Below are positions 34,428 through 43,179 of a stretch of 64,000 nt of DNA, in pieces. Positions within the stretch are counted from its first letter, which is position 1. Each line of letters starts with the position of its first letter. The notes beneath the pieces are model-generated. The model saw nothing but the letters and a program-made list of their open reading frames with translations. It was not told the origin of the DNA and searched no databases. The DNA comes from AP-15 sp963703745 (lineage in GTDB: Bacteria > Pseudomonadota > Alphaproteobacteria > ATCC43930 > CGMCC-115725). The translations under genes were made by a program, and so were the position numbers. The stretch is taken from the NCBI GenBank assembly GCA_963703745.1, contig CAVPFL010000002.1, positions 434,001 through 498,000 on the forward strand, in the 5' to 3' direction.

Positions 34428-36026
34428 TTAGACGCGCTGCACACCGTAGAACTGCGGCCAGCCGTCGCGCACATCTTGCAAGTAGGTATGGAACGCCGTC
34501 GGCTGGTCGTACATGCCGAGCGGCACATAAGACGGATTCTGCCAGAACTGGTGCTGCATCTCGCGGCAGATCTTTTGTTGCGCTGCGATGTCCGGCGCGT
34601 CGAACCACGCGTCTCGCAGCACCTCCATTTTCGGATCGGTGGGCCAGCCGAACCACGAATCGGCACCGCTGGCGCGGATCGCGATGTCGGGGCCGGGCGA
34701 GATGTTCCCCATGCCGCCGAGGTAGGTATAGAAGATGTTCCAGCCGCCTTTATCGACAGGCTCGCGACTGGCGCGCCGAGCGACGACGCTGCCCCATTCC
34801 ATGGTCTGCAAATCGATGTTCATCCCGATCCGCTGCAGCACATCAGTGGCAACCTGCGCTTCGGCATAGATCGTCGGAATGGTCGAGGCGGCGAGGACCA
34901 CGACCTTTTCACCATTATATCCGGCGGCAGCGAGATTCTCTTTTATTCTGTTGAGGTCCTTGGGTCCTCGAGTGATCTCGACACCGACATCGCTCGCCAT
35001 TTGCGTACCCGGGACGAACAGGCCGACATCGGTCTTGATCAAACTCGGGTCGGCGCCGGCGACCGCAGTCATCACCTCCTTCTGGTCGAGTGCCGAGAGC
35101 ACGACGCGGCGTACCGCGGCGTTATCGAACGGTGGGAACAGCTGGTTGAACCGCAGACAGCCGATCTCGCCGGTGCGATCCTTGACGGTGATGGCCAAGT
35201 TCTTGTTGCGCTTCAGTTGCGGGACCAGGTCGATTGTCGGATTCTCCCACCAGTCGACCTCGCCCTGGTCGAGCGCCACAGACGCGGTGCCGGGGTCAGG
35301 CACGAAATTCCACACCACTCGGTCGACATGGACGATTTTCGGGCCGGCGGTGAAGCTCGGCTCGCCGCTCGCTCGGGGCGCGTAGTCCGGATTCTTCTCG
35401 AAGACGACGCGCTGACCCGGAACCCGCTCCGCGGCGACGAACTTGAACGGCCCGGAGCCCACCGCTTCCTTGACTTGATCGAAGGCTGTGGTTTCAGCCA
35501 GCCGCTCGGGCATGATCGAGCAGGAGGGTTCGGCCAGTGCGCTCGGAAGCAGCGCGAACGGCTTTTTCAGGCGAAAGCGGATCACCTTGTCTGAGACGGC
35601 CGCGAGCTCGTTTGTGCGGGCCATCAGCGCTCCGCCCATCGGATAGCGCTTGGCCCAACGCTTGATCGTCGCGACGCAGTCGCGCGCCAGGACCGGGGCG
35701 CCATCGTGAAATTTGAGCCCGTCGCGCAATGTCAGGTCCCACTGTTTACCGTCGTCGTCGACGCCATGGCGTTCGATCATCTGCGGCTGAGCGTTGAACG
35801 CAGCATCGTAGCCATAAAGCGTATCCAGGACCGCCAGCGCGTAGTTGCGGGTGATGTCGGCGGTCGTCCATACAGGGTCGAGCGAGGCGAGGTCGGCGTG
35901 TGGGACGAAGGTGATCGTCTTCGCCAATTCTGCGCCGACGATGCGCGGGGCCGCCAGCGCCGTCGCGCCGGCGAGGGCGGATTTGAGAAAGGTGCGTCGC
36001 TTCATCAGCATGTCCGTTCTTCGCAT
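34428..36026 (-). CDS. Tat-exported peptide/nickel-type ABC solute-binding protein
   Basis: A 532-aa family 5 solute-binding protein. The N-terminus carries a twin-arginine signal (MKRRTFLKSALAGATALAAP), so it is exported folded. The mature part has DLASLDPVWTTADITRNYAL, the signature LTLRDGLKFHDGAPVLARDC and VGSGPFKF. Ligands could be di/oligopeptides, opines or other small solutes. AGAAGGGAAAGC precedes the ATG at 36026; later ATGs at 36011 and 36005 are also in frame before the Arg pair. No permease or ATPase lies adjacent; transporter genes must be elsewhere. The LLM oxidoreductase is divergent. Confidence 0.9.
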   Translation of the reverse strand: MRRTDMLMKRRTFLKSALAGATALAAPRIVGAELAKTITFVPHADLASLDPVWTTADITRNYALAVLDTLYGYDAAFNAQPQMIERHGVDDDGKQWDLTLRDGLKFHDGAPVLARDCVATIKRWAKRYPMGGALMARTNELAAVSDKVIRFRLKKPFALLPSALAEPSCSIMPERLAETTAFDQVKEAVGSGPFKFVAAERVPGQRVVFEKNPDYAPRASGEPSFTAGPKIVHVDRVVWNFVPDPGTASVALDQGEVDWWENPTIDLVPQLKRNKNLAITVKDRTGEIGCLRFNQLFPPFDNAAVRRVVLSALDQKEVMTAVAGADPSLIKTDVGLFVPGTQMASDVGVEITRGPKDLNRIKENLAAAGYNGEKVVVLAASTIPTIYAEAQVATDVLQRIGMNIDLQTMEWGSVVARRASREPVDKGGWNIFYTYLGGMGNISPGPDIAIRASGADSWFGWPTDPKMEVLRDAWFDAPDIAAQQKICREMQHQFWQNPSYVPLGMYDQPTAFHTYLQDVRDGWPQFYGVQRV

Positions 36027-36271
36027 GCTTTCCCTTCTAACTCCGCCCACGCCGGACGGCAATCGGGCGGGACTTAGGCCGTCGCACCCTCCTTCGGTTT
36101 CGGTGTCACCGCAGGGCGGGGCGCGGCCTCGAGTGTAACCGGACAGGTCGGGTTTCTTTGTTGTCGTGGTCATCAACGAGTCGTCGCTACATACTAACAC
36201 CCCGCAGCGCAACTTGTTACGGCCACGCGAAATCGTTGAAGACCTCGGGGAAGGATAGAAGGAAGCCCACT

Positions 36272-37330
36272 ATGAAGTTCAGCAATTTCTTGTTTCCGGA
36301 CTGCAGAGATCCCGAGCGAGATGGCATTGTGATCGACGAGACCTTGCGCGAGGCGTGGCTCTCCGACGAACTCGGGGTCGATGTGATCTGGCTCGCCGAG
36401 CATCATTTCGACGGGATCTGCGCCTATGTCGACCCGATCAGCTTTGCCGGCGCATTGGCCACTTCGACCCGACACAGCAAAATCGGCTTTGCCGTCGTGC
36501 AAACGGCGCTGCATCATCCGATCCGGCTCGCTGAGCAGCTGGCGATTCTCGACAACATCACCAAAGGGCGCCTGATTGTCGGTCTCGGCCGCGGCTCCTC
36601 CTACAATATTTACGACTACCAAGGTTTCGGCATCGACCATCACGAGGCCCAGGCCCGTCTGGAGGAAGCCGAGGGGATCCTGGTTAAAGCTTGGACCCAG
36701 GAGGACTTCGAGCACAAAGGCAATTACTGGCACCTGAAGGTGCCGATGCTGCGGCCGCGGCCCTATACGAAGCCACACCCGATGCTGATCCGCGCCACCT
36801 CGGGTGAGGCCTCGCTATTCGAATTGGCGCGCCAAGGCCGTCCGTTTCTGATGAATGTGCAGTCGATGGCGGTGACGCGCGCCCGCGTCTCGCACTACCG
36901 GAACACGATGCGCGAAGCCGGCTTCGACGAAGAAATAATCGCCCGCAATCTCGAGCAGTGCTGGGTCTGGCGTAATGTCTTCGTCGGCAACACCGACGCC
37001 GAAGCCGAGAGCGTTGGGGTTCCGGCTTTCCAGGCGATGGTCGAGTCGCGGGCGGCGTTGCGCAGCCGCATCTATCGCGAGACCGGCATGCGGATCGAGG
37101 TACCCCAGAGTGATCTGCCGTCGGCACGCGCCAGTGTCGAGGACGGCTTCATCCATGGATCACCGGCGACGGTCGCCGAGGCGATCGCCGAAATCGCCGC
37201 ACTTGGCGTCGGCGGCGTGATAGCGACGTTCCGCTTGGGTCCGTTGCCGCATGAGGCAGCAGCCGGTAGCCTCACGCTGTTCATGCGCCAGGTCGCGCCT
37301 CAGTTTCGCAGTCCATCTGCGAGCCGGTAA
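36272..37330 (+). CDS. LLM-class (luciferase-like) flavin-dependent oxidoreductase
   Basis: A 352-aa TIM-barrel flavoprotein of the bacterial luciferase-like superfamily. It begins MKFSNFLFPDCRDPERDG and has ELGVDVIWLAEHHFDGI, HPIRLAEQLAILDNITKGRL and VGLGRGSSYNIYDYQGFGID; the last is the flavin-phosphate loop. Members use FMN with a reductase, or coenzyme F420. As an F420 operon lies in the same window (59-64 kb), F420 use is possible but not shown. It is followed by an amidohydrolase on the same strand, suggesting a joint catabolic role. AGAAGGAAG precedes the ATG. Confidence 0.9.
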   Translation: MKFSNFLFPDCRDPERDGIVIDETLREAWLSDELGVDVIWLAEHHFDGICAYVDPISFAGALATSTRHSKIGFAVVQTALHHPIRLAEQLAILDNITKGRLIVGLGRGSSYNIYDYQGFGIDHHEAQARLEEAEGILVKAWTQEDFEHKGNYWHLKVPMLRPRPYTKPHPMLIRATSGEASLFELARQGRPFLMNVQSMAVTRARVSHYRNTMREAGFDEEIIARNLEQCWVWRNVFVGNTDAEAESVGVPAFQAMVESRAALRSRIYRETGMRIEVPQSDLPSARASVEDGFIHGSPATVAEAIAEIAALGVGGVIATFRLGPLPHEAAAGSLTLFMRQVAPQFRSPSASR

Positions 37331-37398
37331 ACCCGCGTCCCTCTTGCCGAACCCTCAGTTTCCGACCGACAATTCCCATGGGCACCCACACACAACCC

Positions 37399-37479
37399 GT
37401 CATTCCCGCGAAAGCGGGAATCCAGGAGGTCGAGATCCGAGCGCCGGCCCTGGACCCCCGCTTTCGCGGGGGTGACGAC
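37399..37479. repeat. Pair of REP-like palindromes in opposite orientation
   Basis: GTCATTCCCGCGAAAGCGGG (from 37399, followed by AATCCAGG) and, inverted, CCTGG followed by ACCCCCGCTTTCGCGGGGGT then GACGAC (to 37479). Each unit is a palindrome with a GCGAAAGC core, and the pair can fold as a larger hairpin. Such paired units (BIME-like) are spread by RAYT-type transposases and can end transcripts. It sits between the LLM and amidohydrolase genes. Confidence 0.8.
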
Positions 37480-37548
37480 AAATGGTTCGTGGTCTCGGAT
37501 CATTTTCGGTCAGACACTCCGACTTGGTAATCAATCAGGGATACCGCT

Positions 37549-38988
37549 GTGATTACGACCGTCATCCGAAACGCCGATTGGGTGATCGCCTGGGAGGAGA
37601 TTGCCGGGCGGCATATCTACCGCCGCAATATCGACATTGCCTTTACCGACGGCACGATCGTCTTTGTCGGGCCCAATTATCCCGGGCTGGCGGACCGGGT
37701 CATCGACGGTTCAGATCGCCTGATATTGCCCGGGCTGATCGACATCCACTCGCATCCTGAGCATGAGCCGCTCTATCGCGGAGTGCGTGAGGAGCACGGC
37801 TTGCGCAACATGCACATGACTGGGCTCTACGAGCGCTCGCAGGCGTTCTCCGCACCCGATGACGAGGCCCGCACAGCGAGCGCCGAGTTTGCCTATTGCG
37901 AATTGCTGCTGAGCGGCGTCACCTCGCTGGTCGACATCTCAGCCCCCTGGGACGGTTGGATCGAGGTGTGTGCGAAGAGTGGGATGCGCAGCTTTCTCGC
38001 CCCGGGCTATGCATCGGCGCGCTGGCGTCTCGCCAATGATTTCGATCTGCAGTACGCCTGGGATGAAGCGCGCGGGCGCGAGGGTCTTGCGACGGCGCTG
38101 GCGCTGATCGACTGTGCCGCCCGGCATCTGAGCGGGCGGCTTTCCGGCGTCGTCTCGCCGATGCAGATCGACACCTGCACCGCCGATTTGCTGCGCGACA
38201 GCCACGATGCAGCGCGCGAGCGCGGGCTGCCGTTTACCGTGCATGTCGGGCAGAGCGTCAGTGAGGTGCGGGAAATGATCCGTCGCCATGGCAAGACGCC
38301 AATCCAGTGGGCACACGAGATCGGCATCCTCGGCCCCGACACGATTCTCGGCCACGCGCTTTTCCTCGATACCCATTCCTGGATTCGCTGGTGGACCGAG
38401 ACCGATCTCAAGCTGATTGCCGAAACCGGCTCATCGGTCGCCCACTGTCCGACGCCGTTTGCCCGTTACGGCCAGATGATGGAGAATTTCGGCGATTACC
38501 TGCGCGCCGGGGTCAATATGGGGCTCGGCACCGACACAACCCCGCATAATCTCGTCGAGGAGATGCGCAAAGCGGCGGTGCTGGCTCGCATTGCGGCACG
38601 CGATATCGCGACCGTGACCACGTCGGATCTGTTGTACGCGGCGACTGTGGGCGGCTCTAAGGCCTTGATGCGCAACGATCTCGGCCGGATTGCCACCGAC
38701 AAGAGGGCTGACCTCGTTTTAGTCGATCTAGCAGTGCCGCAGATGACGCCTGCGCGCGATCCGTTGCGTTCCTTTGTCTATCATGCTGCCGACCGGGCTG
38801 TGCGCGATGTGTTTGTCGACGGACGGCAAGTCGTGGCCGACGCCAAGGTCCTCACTCTCGACCAAGCGGATGCGGGCCAGCGTGTCTATCGCGCGCAAAA
38901 ACGTATGCTCGAAGCGGCTGCGCGGCGGGACTACCGCGGCCGCAACGCCGAAGAAATTGTTCCTCTCAGTCTGCCGCTGGCAAATTGA
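37549..38988 (+). CDS. Amidohydrolase, ATZ/TRZ/cytosine-deaminase-like
   Basis: A 479-aa metal-dependent TIM-barrel hydrolase. Metal and catalytic landmarks are LPGLIDIHSHPEHEP (His-x-His), PFTVHVGQS (His), TILGHALFLD (His) and NMGLGTDTTPHNLVEEMRKA (Asp). SVAHCPTPFARYG is typical of the chlorohydrolase/guanine deaminase branch, which removes amino or chloro groups from heterocycles. GTG start with AGGGATA upstream. It follows the LLM oxidoreductase after a REP pair, so the two may act in one degradation route. The substrate is unknown. Confidence 0.88.
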   Translation: MITTVIRNADWVIAWEEIAGRHIYRRNIDIAFTDGTIVFVGPNYPGLADRVIDGSDRLILPGLIDIHSHPEHEPLYRGVREEHGLRNMHMTGLYERSQAFSAPDDEARTASAEFAYCELLLSGVTSLVDISAPWDGWIEVCAKSGMRSFLAPGYASARWRLANDFDLQYAWDEARGREGLATALALIDCAARHLSGRLSGVVSPMQIDTCTADLLRDSHDAARERGLPFTVHVGQSVSEVREMIRRHGKTPIQWAHEIGILGPDTILGHALFLDTHSWIRWWTETDLKLIAETGSSVAHCPTPFARYGQMMENFGDYLRAGVNMGLGTDTTPHNLVEEMRKAAVLARIAARDIATVTTSDLLYAATVGGSKALMRNDLGRIATDKRADLVLVDLAVPQMTPARDPLRSFVYHAADRAVRDVFVDGRQVVADAKVLTLDQADAGQRVYRAQKRMLEAAARRDYRGRNAEEIVPLSLPLAN

Positions 38989-39006
38989 CGAAGCAGCGAT
39001 GCGCGA

Positions 39007-39444
39007 TCAGGTCTTCTCGCGACGCGTTCGCGTGCGCGCCCGGCTGCGCTTGCGCCCGAGCCCGAGCTGTTTGGCCATCGTCGAACGCTGTTCGGAGTAG
39101 GCTGGGGCGGTGAGCGGATGGTCGCTCGGCAGCTCCCAGCGCCGCAGATATTCGCTAACCTGAAGTCCGTGCCGCATGGTGAGGTGCCGGCGCAAGGTCT
39201 TACCTTTGAACCCACATTCGAGGCAAATCACTTGGTCGTGCTGAACCGATCGCCTAACCGGCACGGCCGGCGTCCGAACCGGTTCTGGCTGGATGGGTTT
39301 CCCAAGCTGGCTGATCGCCTGCTGCACCGAGATAATCAGCGCCGATAGCTGATCCGGTGCGAGGGTATGATTGCCGACATAGCTCGCGACGATTTTTGTT
39401 ACCGGGCGCAGGTCAACGCTTCGAGATGTGCTGTCGCTATCCAT
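39007..39444 (-). CDS. mucR: Ros/MucR-family zinc-finger transcriptional regulator
   Basis: A 145-aa regulator typical of Alphaproteobacteria. The N-terminus (TKIVASYVGNHTLAPDQL) is the oligomerisation part. The prokaryotic zinc finger is VICLECGFKGKTLRRHLTMR, with Cys-Cys and His-His ligands, followed by YLRRWELPSDHPLTAPAYSE. A basic Arg/Lys tail ends the protein. MucR proteins bind AT-rich DNA and silence exopolysaccharide, motility and acquired genes. It converges on the amidohydrolase gene. Confidence 0.95.
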   Translation of the reverse strand: MDSDSTSRSVDLRPVTKIVASYVGNHTLAPDQLSALIISVQQAISQLGKPIQPEPVRTPAVPVRRSVQHDQVICLECGFKGKTLRRHLTMRHGLQVSEYLRRWELPSDHPLTAPAYSEQRSTMAKQLGLGRKRSRARTRTRREKT

Positions 39445-39560
39445 GATTCTTTTCTCCCCGCGGATTCATTTTGCCTTCTTTACATAAGGCAAAACGGGAA
39501 CCAAGAGAAACACTCTTTTACTGAACATTGACCGACACCGGTTCCCCCGAGCAAGTCTAA

Positions 39561-39710
39561 CAGGTTGCGGAAAAAATGCCTTTCCGAGTAAAAAATCGTC
39601 ATTCCGGCCGCAGCGAAGCCGAGAGCCGAAATCCATAAGCCTTTGAAGTGACCGGATTCCCGCTTTCGCGGAAAGACGACAAAGGAGTCGATGAGTTTTT
39701 CCGCAGCCTG
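39561..39710. repeat. MITE-like element: terminal inverted repeats around a REP-like core
   Basis: CAGGTTGCGGAAAAA (39561-39575) and TTTTTCCGCAGCCTG (39696-39710) are inverted repeats with one mismatch. Inside lie a REP-like unit starting GTCATTCCGGCC (39598) and an inverted one, ATTCCCGCTTTCGCGGAAAG (ending in GACGAC near 39680), related to the pair at 37399. The whole is 150 bases with no gene. It looks like a small non-autonomous element in the gap between mucR and the IS1595-like gene. Confidence 0.68.
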
Positions 39711-39783
39711 CTAGCCTATTTTTCGGACAACATGGCTGACCGCGTCGTGATGGTAAAGCTGGCACTCCGCCACAGCTGCATCG

Positions 39784-40506
39784 CTACGCTGTGACCCGTT
39801 CGAGATTGCTGCGCACTGGCCCCGTGAATCCGAGCGCCATCGCCGGGTCGGAAGAAATCGCCAGTATTTTTCGGGGACGATTTACTAGCTTAGTGCCGAT
39901 CATCGTTAGCAGGCGCTCAAACCTGTCCTCGTCCTCGACACGGCCCAACTCTCGCACAGTTTCAACAAAGCGGAGGAACTGCCTCCTGGGTTGTATCGGA
40001 AATTGCAGCCACGGCAGCTCGTCCCAGCCGATCGTGTTTGGCCCTCGGCGAGGGTGTCGGCGTGACGGGCGCTGTGAGCGGTCGGCCGCTTGACTCGGAG
40101 ATGCCAAACCTTGGCTGCCGCCGAGTGCGGTAGTGTCGGCGCTGCCGATGATCCAGGCGAGGCGATGAACAAGCCCCAACGCGGTCTTGTTGGTTACCTC
40201 GAGCCGTAGATGCAGCTGGTAGGGGCTGATGACGTCCCCTCCAACACTCAGCAGGAAGCAGGCCTGGAACCATTTGTGGAGCGGAACGTGGCTGCCCTCG
40301 AACATGGTACCGACCGTGGCGCGAAACTGTTTGCGGCAGCGGCAACAGAATTTTAACCCGGCGCGTGCGCCCTTTCCGGTAACCGCACCGATTCGATCTG
40401 TTGCGCCGCAGCGTGTGCATACCGGTCCATTTGGCCAGACCATTTCTTCGAGCTTGGCGTGCGCCGCCTGCTCATCCCAAAAATAGGACCGCGAAATGAT
40501 GGACAT
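39784..40506 (-). CDS. IS1595-type transposase N-terminus with unrelated tail
   Basis: A 240-aa protein. Residues ~10-115 match the zinc-ribbon N-terminal part of IS1595/ISXO2 transposases: AHAKLEEMVWPNGPVCTRCG, KFCCRCRKQFRATVGTMFEG and SHVPLHKWFQACFLL, then LHLRLEVTNKTALGLVHRL. The DDE catalytic domain that should follow is absent; instead there is a Pro/Arg-rich linker and a helical end (FVETVRELGRVEDEDRFERL). It cannot transpose. It may be a decayed transposase fused to other sequence, or a DNA-binding protein derived from one. AT-rich DNA (40560-40650) precedes it. Confidence 0.68.
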   Translation of the reverse strand: MSIISRSYFWDEQAAHAKLEEMVWPNGPVCTRCGATDRIGAVTGKGARAGLKFCCRCRKQFRATVGTMFEGSHVPLHKWFQACFLLSVGGDVISPYQLHLRLEVTNKTALGLVHRLAWIIGSADTTALGGSQGLASPSQAADRSQRPSRRHPRRGPNTIGWDELPWLQFPIQPRRQFLRFVETVRELGRVEDEDRFERLLTMIGTKLVNRPRKILAISSDPAMALGFTGPVRSNLERVTA

Positions 40507-40758
40507 GAACCTGCCTCGTTACAGCGGAAGGGAAGGATGGCTGAGCAATCCTCCCGCATCTCGCATTAACTAATTAGCCATATATCCGATTGTATTAAAG
40601 ATCTCAACCAAAGATAACTTTTCTCTTAAATAGACAACTTTTTGACGTTCTCCACCGTCATCATGGACGATCGTTCCTCGGCTTACTGCCGAGCGCCTTC
40701 CGAAAAGCCGAACGATACCGCATGATCAGTTGTGGCGATCCAAGGCTGGAGAGGCGTC

Positions 40759-41523
40759 ATGAAGCTGTTCGATCTGTCCGGAAAAGTCGCGATCATTACG
40801 GGTTCGAGCCGCGGGATCGGTCGAGCCATTGCCGAGGCGTTCGCCGAGGCGGGCGGGCGGGTCGTCATCTCGGCCCGCAATGCGGGACCGTGCGAGGAGG
40901 TGGCGGCGGCGATTCGCGCCAAGGGTGGCGAGGCGATCTCTGTCACAGCGCGCATTTCCGATAAGGCACAGCTCGAAAACCTCGTCGCCAAGACGCGCGA
41001 GGCGTGGGGACGGATCGACATCCTCGTTTGCAATGCCGCGATAAACCCGCATTACGGCTCGCTCGAACAGCTGACCGACGAGGTGTTCGAGCGGATGATG
41101 GTCAACAATGTCCTGAGCAATCTGTGGCTGTCACGCATGGTCGGGCCCGAGATGCGCGCACGGCGCGACGGCGCGATCATCTTCATCATTTCGACTGCGG
41201 CATTGCGCGCCAGCACGATGCTCGGCATGTACGGATGCACGAAGGCCGCCGATTACGCGTTATGCCGCAACCTCGCCGCCGAGTGGGGCCCCGACAATAT
41301 ACGGGTCAACTGCATCGCGCCGAGTGTCGTGACGACGCAATTCGCCCGCGTCCTTTACGAAGACCCCGAGCGCCGGGCGGCGCGCGAAGCCGGCACCCTG
41401 CTCAAACGCCTCGCCGAGCCGGATGACATCGCCGGTGTGGCACTGATGCTCGCCTCGCGCGCCGGCGCCTACATCACCGGCCAGACGATCGTCGTCGACG
41501 GCGGCACGACGACCGCGCCATAA
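40759..41523 (+). CDS. Short-chain dehydrogenase/reductase
   Basis: A 254-aa classical SDR. The NAD(P) motif is IITGSSRGIGRAIAEAFAEA, the structural Asn is in LVCNAAI, the catalytic Ser is in FIISTAALRA, and the YxxxK is in MYGCTKAADYAL. The C-terminus ends GQTIVVDGGTTTAP. The substrate is unknown; this sequence type is often annotated as 3-oxoacyl reductase or glucose dehydrogenase. GGAGAGGCGTC precedes the ATG at 40759, which I prefer over an in-frame start at 40732. It stands alone. Confidence 0.9.
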   Translation: MKLFDLSGKVAIITGSSRGIGRAIAEAFAEAGGRVVISARNAGPCEEVAAAIRAKGGEAISVTARISDKAQLENLVAKTREAWGRIDILVCNAAINPHYGSLEQLTDEVFERMMVNNVLSNLWLSRMVGPEMRARRDGAIIFIISTAALRASTMLGMYGCTKAADYALCRNLAAEWGPDNIRVNCIAPSVVTTQFARVLYEDPERRAAREAGTLLKRLAEPDDIAGVALMLASRAGAYITGQTIVVDGGTTTAP

Positions 41524-41791
41524 GGTCCGGCGGTAGAACGAGCCCCGGTGTTTCAGCCAGGGTCGCCCGAGGGACGGTTGTGCACCATGACTATCCTGAC
41601 CTGCTTGGCATGCGCGGATTTGCTCGCGATCGGGCAGTTTGTTCTGGCAATTAGTATCTTAGCCGATTCCCCTAGATCCCCCCGAGATGCTCTTAATTGC
41701 GTTCTGTCGCTTACCTCCGAGCTAACGTCACGGTCCGTTCCACATCGTGCTGCCCATGATTCTTAAGAAAAGCGTGTTACCATTCAGGAAC

Positions 41792-42610
41792 CTAGTGATT
41801 GACTCCCTTCTTCGGCTTCAATTGATCCAGGAACGTCGGTAGTTCACGCTGGAGCTGCTGATCATTGCTGGGATTATCGTTGAACGAGTCGTGTTCCATC
41901 TTGATCGGATTGTCGCCGTAGTAGGTTCCGTCAGCCCAGATCAATAGTAGTTCTTTGCTGTGCCGCCGCGAGACGAAGACGGCTCTGATCGGAAAGGAGT
42001 TGCCGCCCTTGGTCTGCCACATGATCATGGCATCGGCCATAGTGTCGAAGATTTGTGGCGAACCATAAACAGTAATGGAATGTCGGAAGAAATAGCCGTC
42101 GAAACCGGAGATCGTCCATTCTTGCTGCGAATGGCCTGAAAGTTCCCACATGGATTTCTTTATGAAATTATAGTCCGTATAGTTGTTCCAAGAAATATTC
42201 GCGTTCGGCGGAGCACCACTGGAGAAACCGGCCATGGCCCAGACTGTTGTCTCGGCCGTAGCGCTGGGTCGCGGCTGATTTTCGTATTTCTCCCAACCCT
42301 GCGACCAATCCACGCCGCCTGCGGTTAGGACGGGCATCCGTATCGCACCCGGTTGCTTTAGGATGTCATAAGCGGGATTGATCTCCTGCGCCGCGTCCTT
42401 ACTACCTGTCTTATCCTGGTGATACTTGAGCAAAATTTCATTGCGGGCTTTCTTTATTTTATCAAGGAACAGACTTTCTATAGCGTTGGGGGATAGATTT
42501 TTTACTTCATCAGCGGTAGGGTACAGTCCTTTTATATCAACCCCAAATTTCGCGAAGACAGCGATAGCGTCCCGCACAGTCATCTCAAGTAGCGTTTTAG
42601 AGACCCGCAT
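41792..42610 (-). CDS. J-domain-like protein with altered HPD motif
   Basis: A 272-aa protein. Residues ~45-90 read like a J-domain (DKIKKARNEILLKYHQDKTG then AAQEINPAYDILKQPG). The invariant His-Pro-Asp needed to stimulate Hsp70 is replaced by His-Gln-Asp. The remaining ~180 residues hold Trp-rich, Asn-rich stretches (WSQGWEKYENQ, WNNYTDYNF, WTISGFDGYFF) with no family recognised. It is AT-rich compared with flanking genes, suggesting transfer. It could be an Hsp70-independent adaptor or effector; a real cochaperone role is doubtful. Confidence 0.58.
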   Translation of the reverse strand: MRVSKTLLEMTVRDAIAVFAKFGVDIKGLYPTADEVKNLSPNAIESLFLDKIKKARNEILLKYHQDKTGSKDAAQEINPAYDILKQPGAIRMPVLTAGGVDWSQGWEKYENQPRPSATAETTVWAMAGFSSGAPPNANISWNNYTDYNFIKKSMWELSGHSQQEWTISGFDGYFFRHSITVYGSPQIFDTMADAMIMWQTKGGNSFPIRAVFVSRRHSKELLLIWADGTYYGDNPIKMEHDSFNDNPSNDQQLQRELPTFLDQLKPKKGVNH

Positions 42611-42917
42611 TTTAGTCTATCCACGGACCGTGAAATTAGATCACTTTTGCAGCGCCGTGCTCACAGGAGACTAATTCCATTTTTACAGACCGATTCCAAT
42701 AACTCAGAATCAGCGGTTACTGATGATTTCGCCCTGCGAGCGGCGACGCGGTGTTGTCGTGTCGGGGCAACTGCCGAAACGATGTTTTCCGTCGCTTGGT
42801 GCAATATTAGATGGTGTTCATCTGGCATAACGATGTGATGCCAGATGATGGTTGACGAGCAGTTGACGACTCGGCTCGACGCATGCTGCTCGTCAGACGA
42901 ACAACCGGAGAATATCG
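42611..42917. other. Intergenic stretch, no gene seen
   Basis: AT-rich near the J-domain gene's promoter, becoming GC-rich toward 42900. No frame has a recognisable domain or ribosome-binding site. Confidence 0.45.
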
Positions 42918-43080
42918 GTGGGAGAGATGGTTCCGCTCCACGCGGCCCGCATCGAGGATCTTGGACCGGGCGATTTCGGGAAGGTCGATTGCGCCGCGCA
43001 CTCCGAAGGCTCCTGCGGAGTTCCGCGCGGGCTTCGGTATCGGCAGGTGGCTGTCGTGACGGTAAAGCCTCCGCCGCTGT
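42918..43080 (+). pseudogene. Remnant of a small Cys-rich zinc-ribbon-type protein
   Basis: MVPLHAARIEDLGPGDFGKV then DCAA matches the start of a small alphaproteobacterial protein whose conserved form continues with Cys pairs (CAAC and CRGC). Here the following frame is lost through indels, and only a shifted trace of the Cys-Gly-rich end remains. No intact product is possible. The family resemblance is recalled, not verified. Confidence 0.35.
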
Positions 43081-43179
43081 GTGGCGGTCGCGGCATTCGC
43101 GAATGGGTCATTTTGCGTCATAGGTCGGGGAATTCTGCGAGGTGTTTGACAAGGCGGAATCCTGCATCCAGTCGTGGTC

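Noticed and set aside
34395..35594. 399-aa plus-strand ORF opposite the solute-binding protein
   Set aside because: The minus strand has a Tat signal and family signatures; the plus frame is low-complexity shadow.
37399..37479. Possible CRISPR repeat
   Set aside because: Only two units in opposite orientation with palindromic cores and no spacers; REP pair instead.
39466..39765. Small minus-strand ORF between mucR and the transposase fragment
   Set aside because: It is a translation of the MITE/REP repeat, not a gene.
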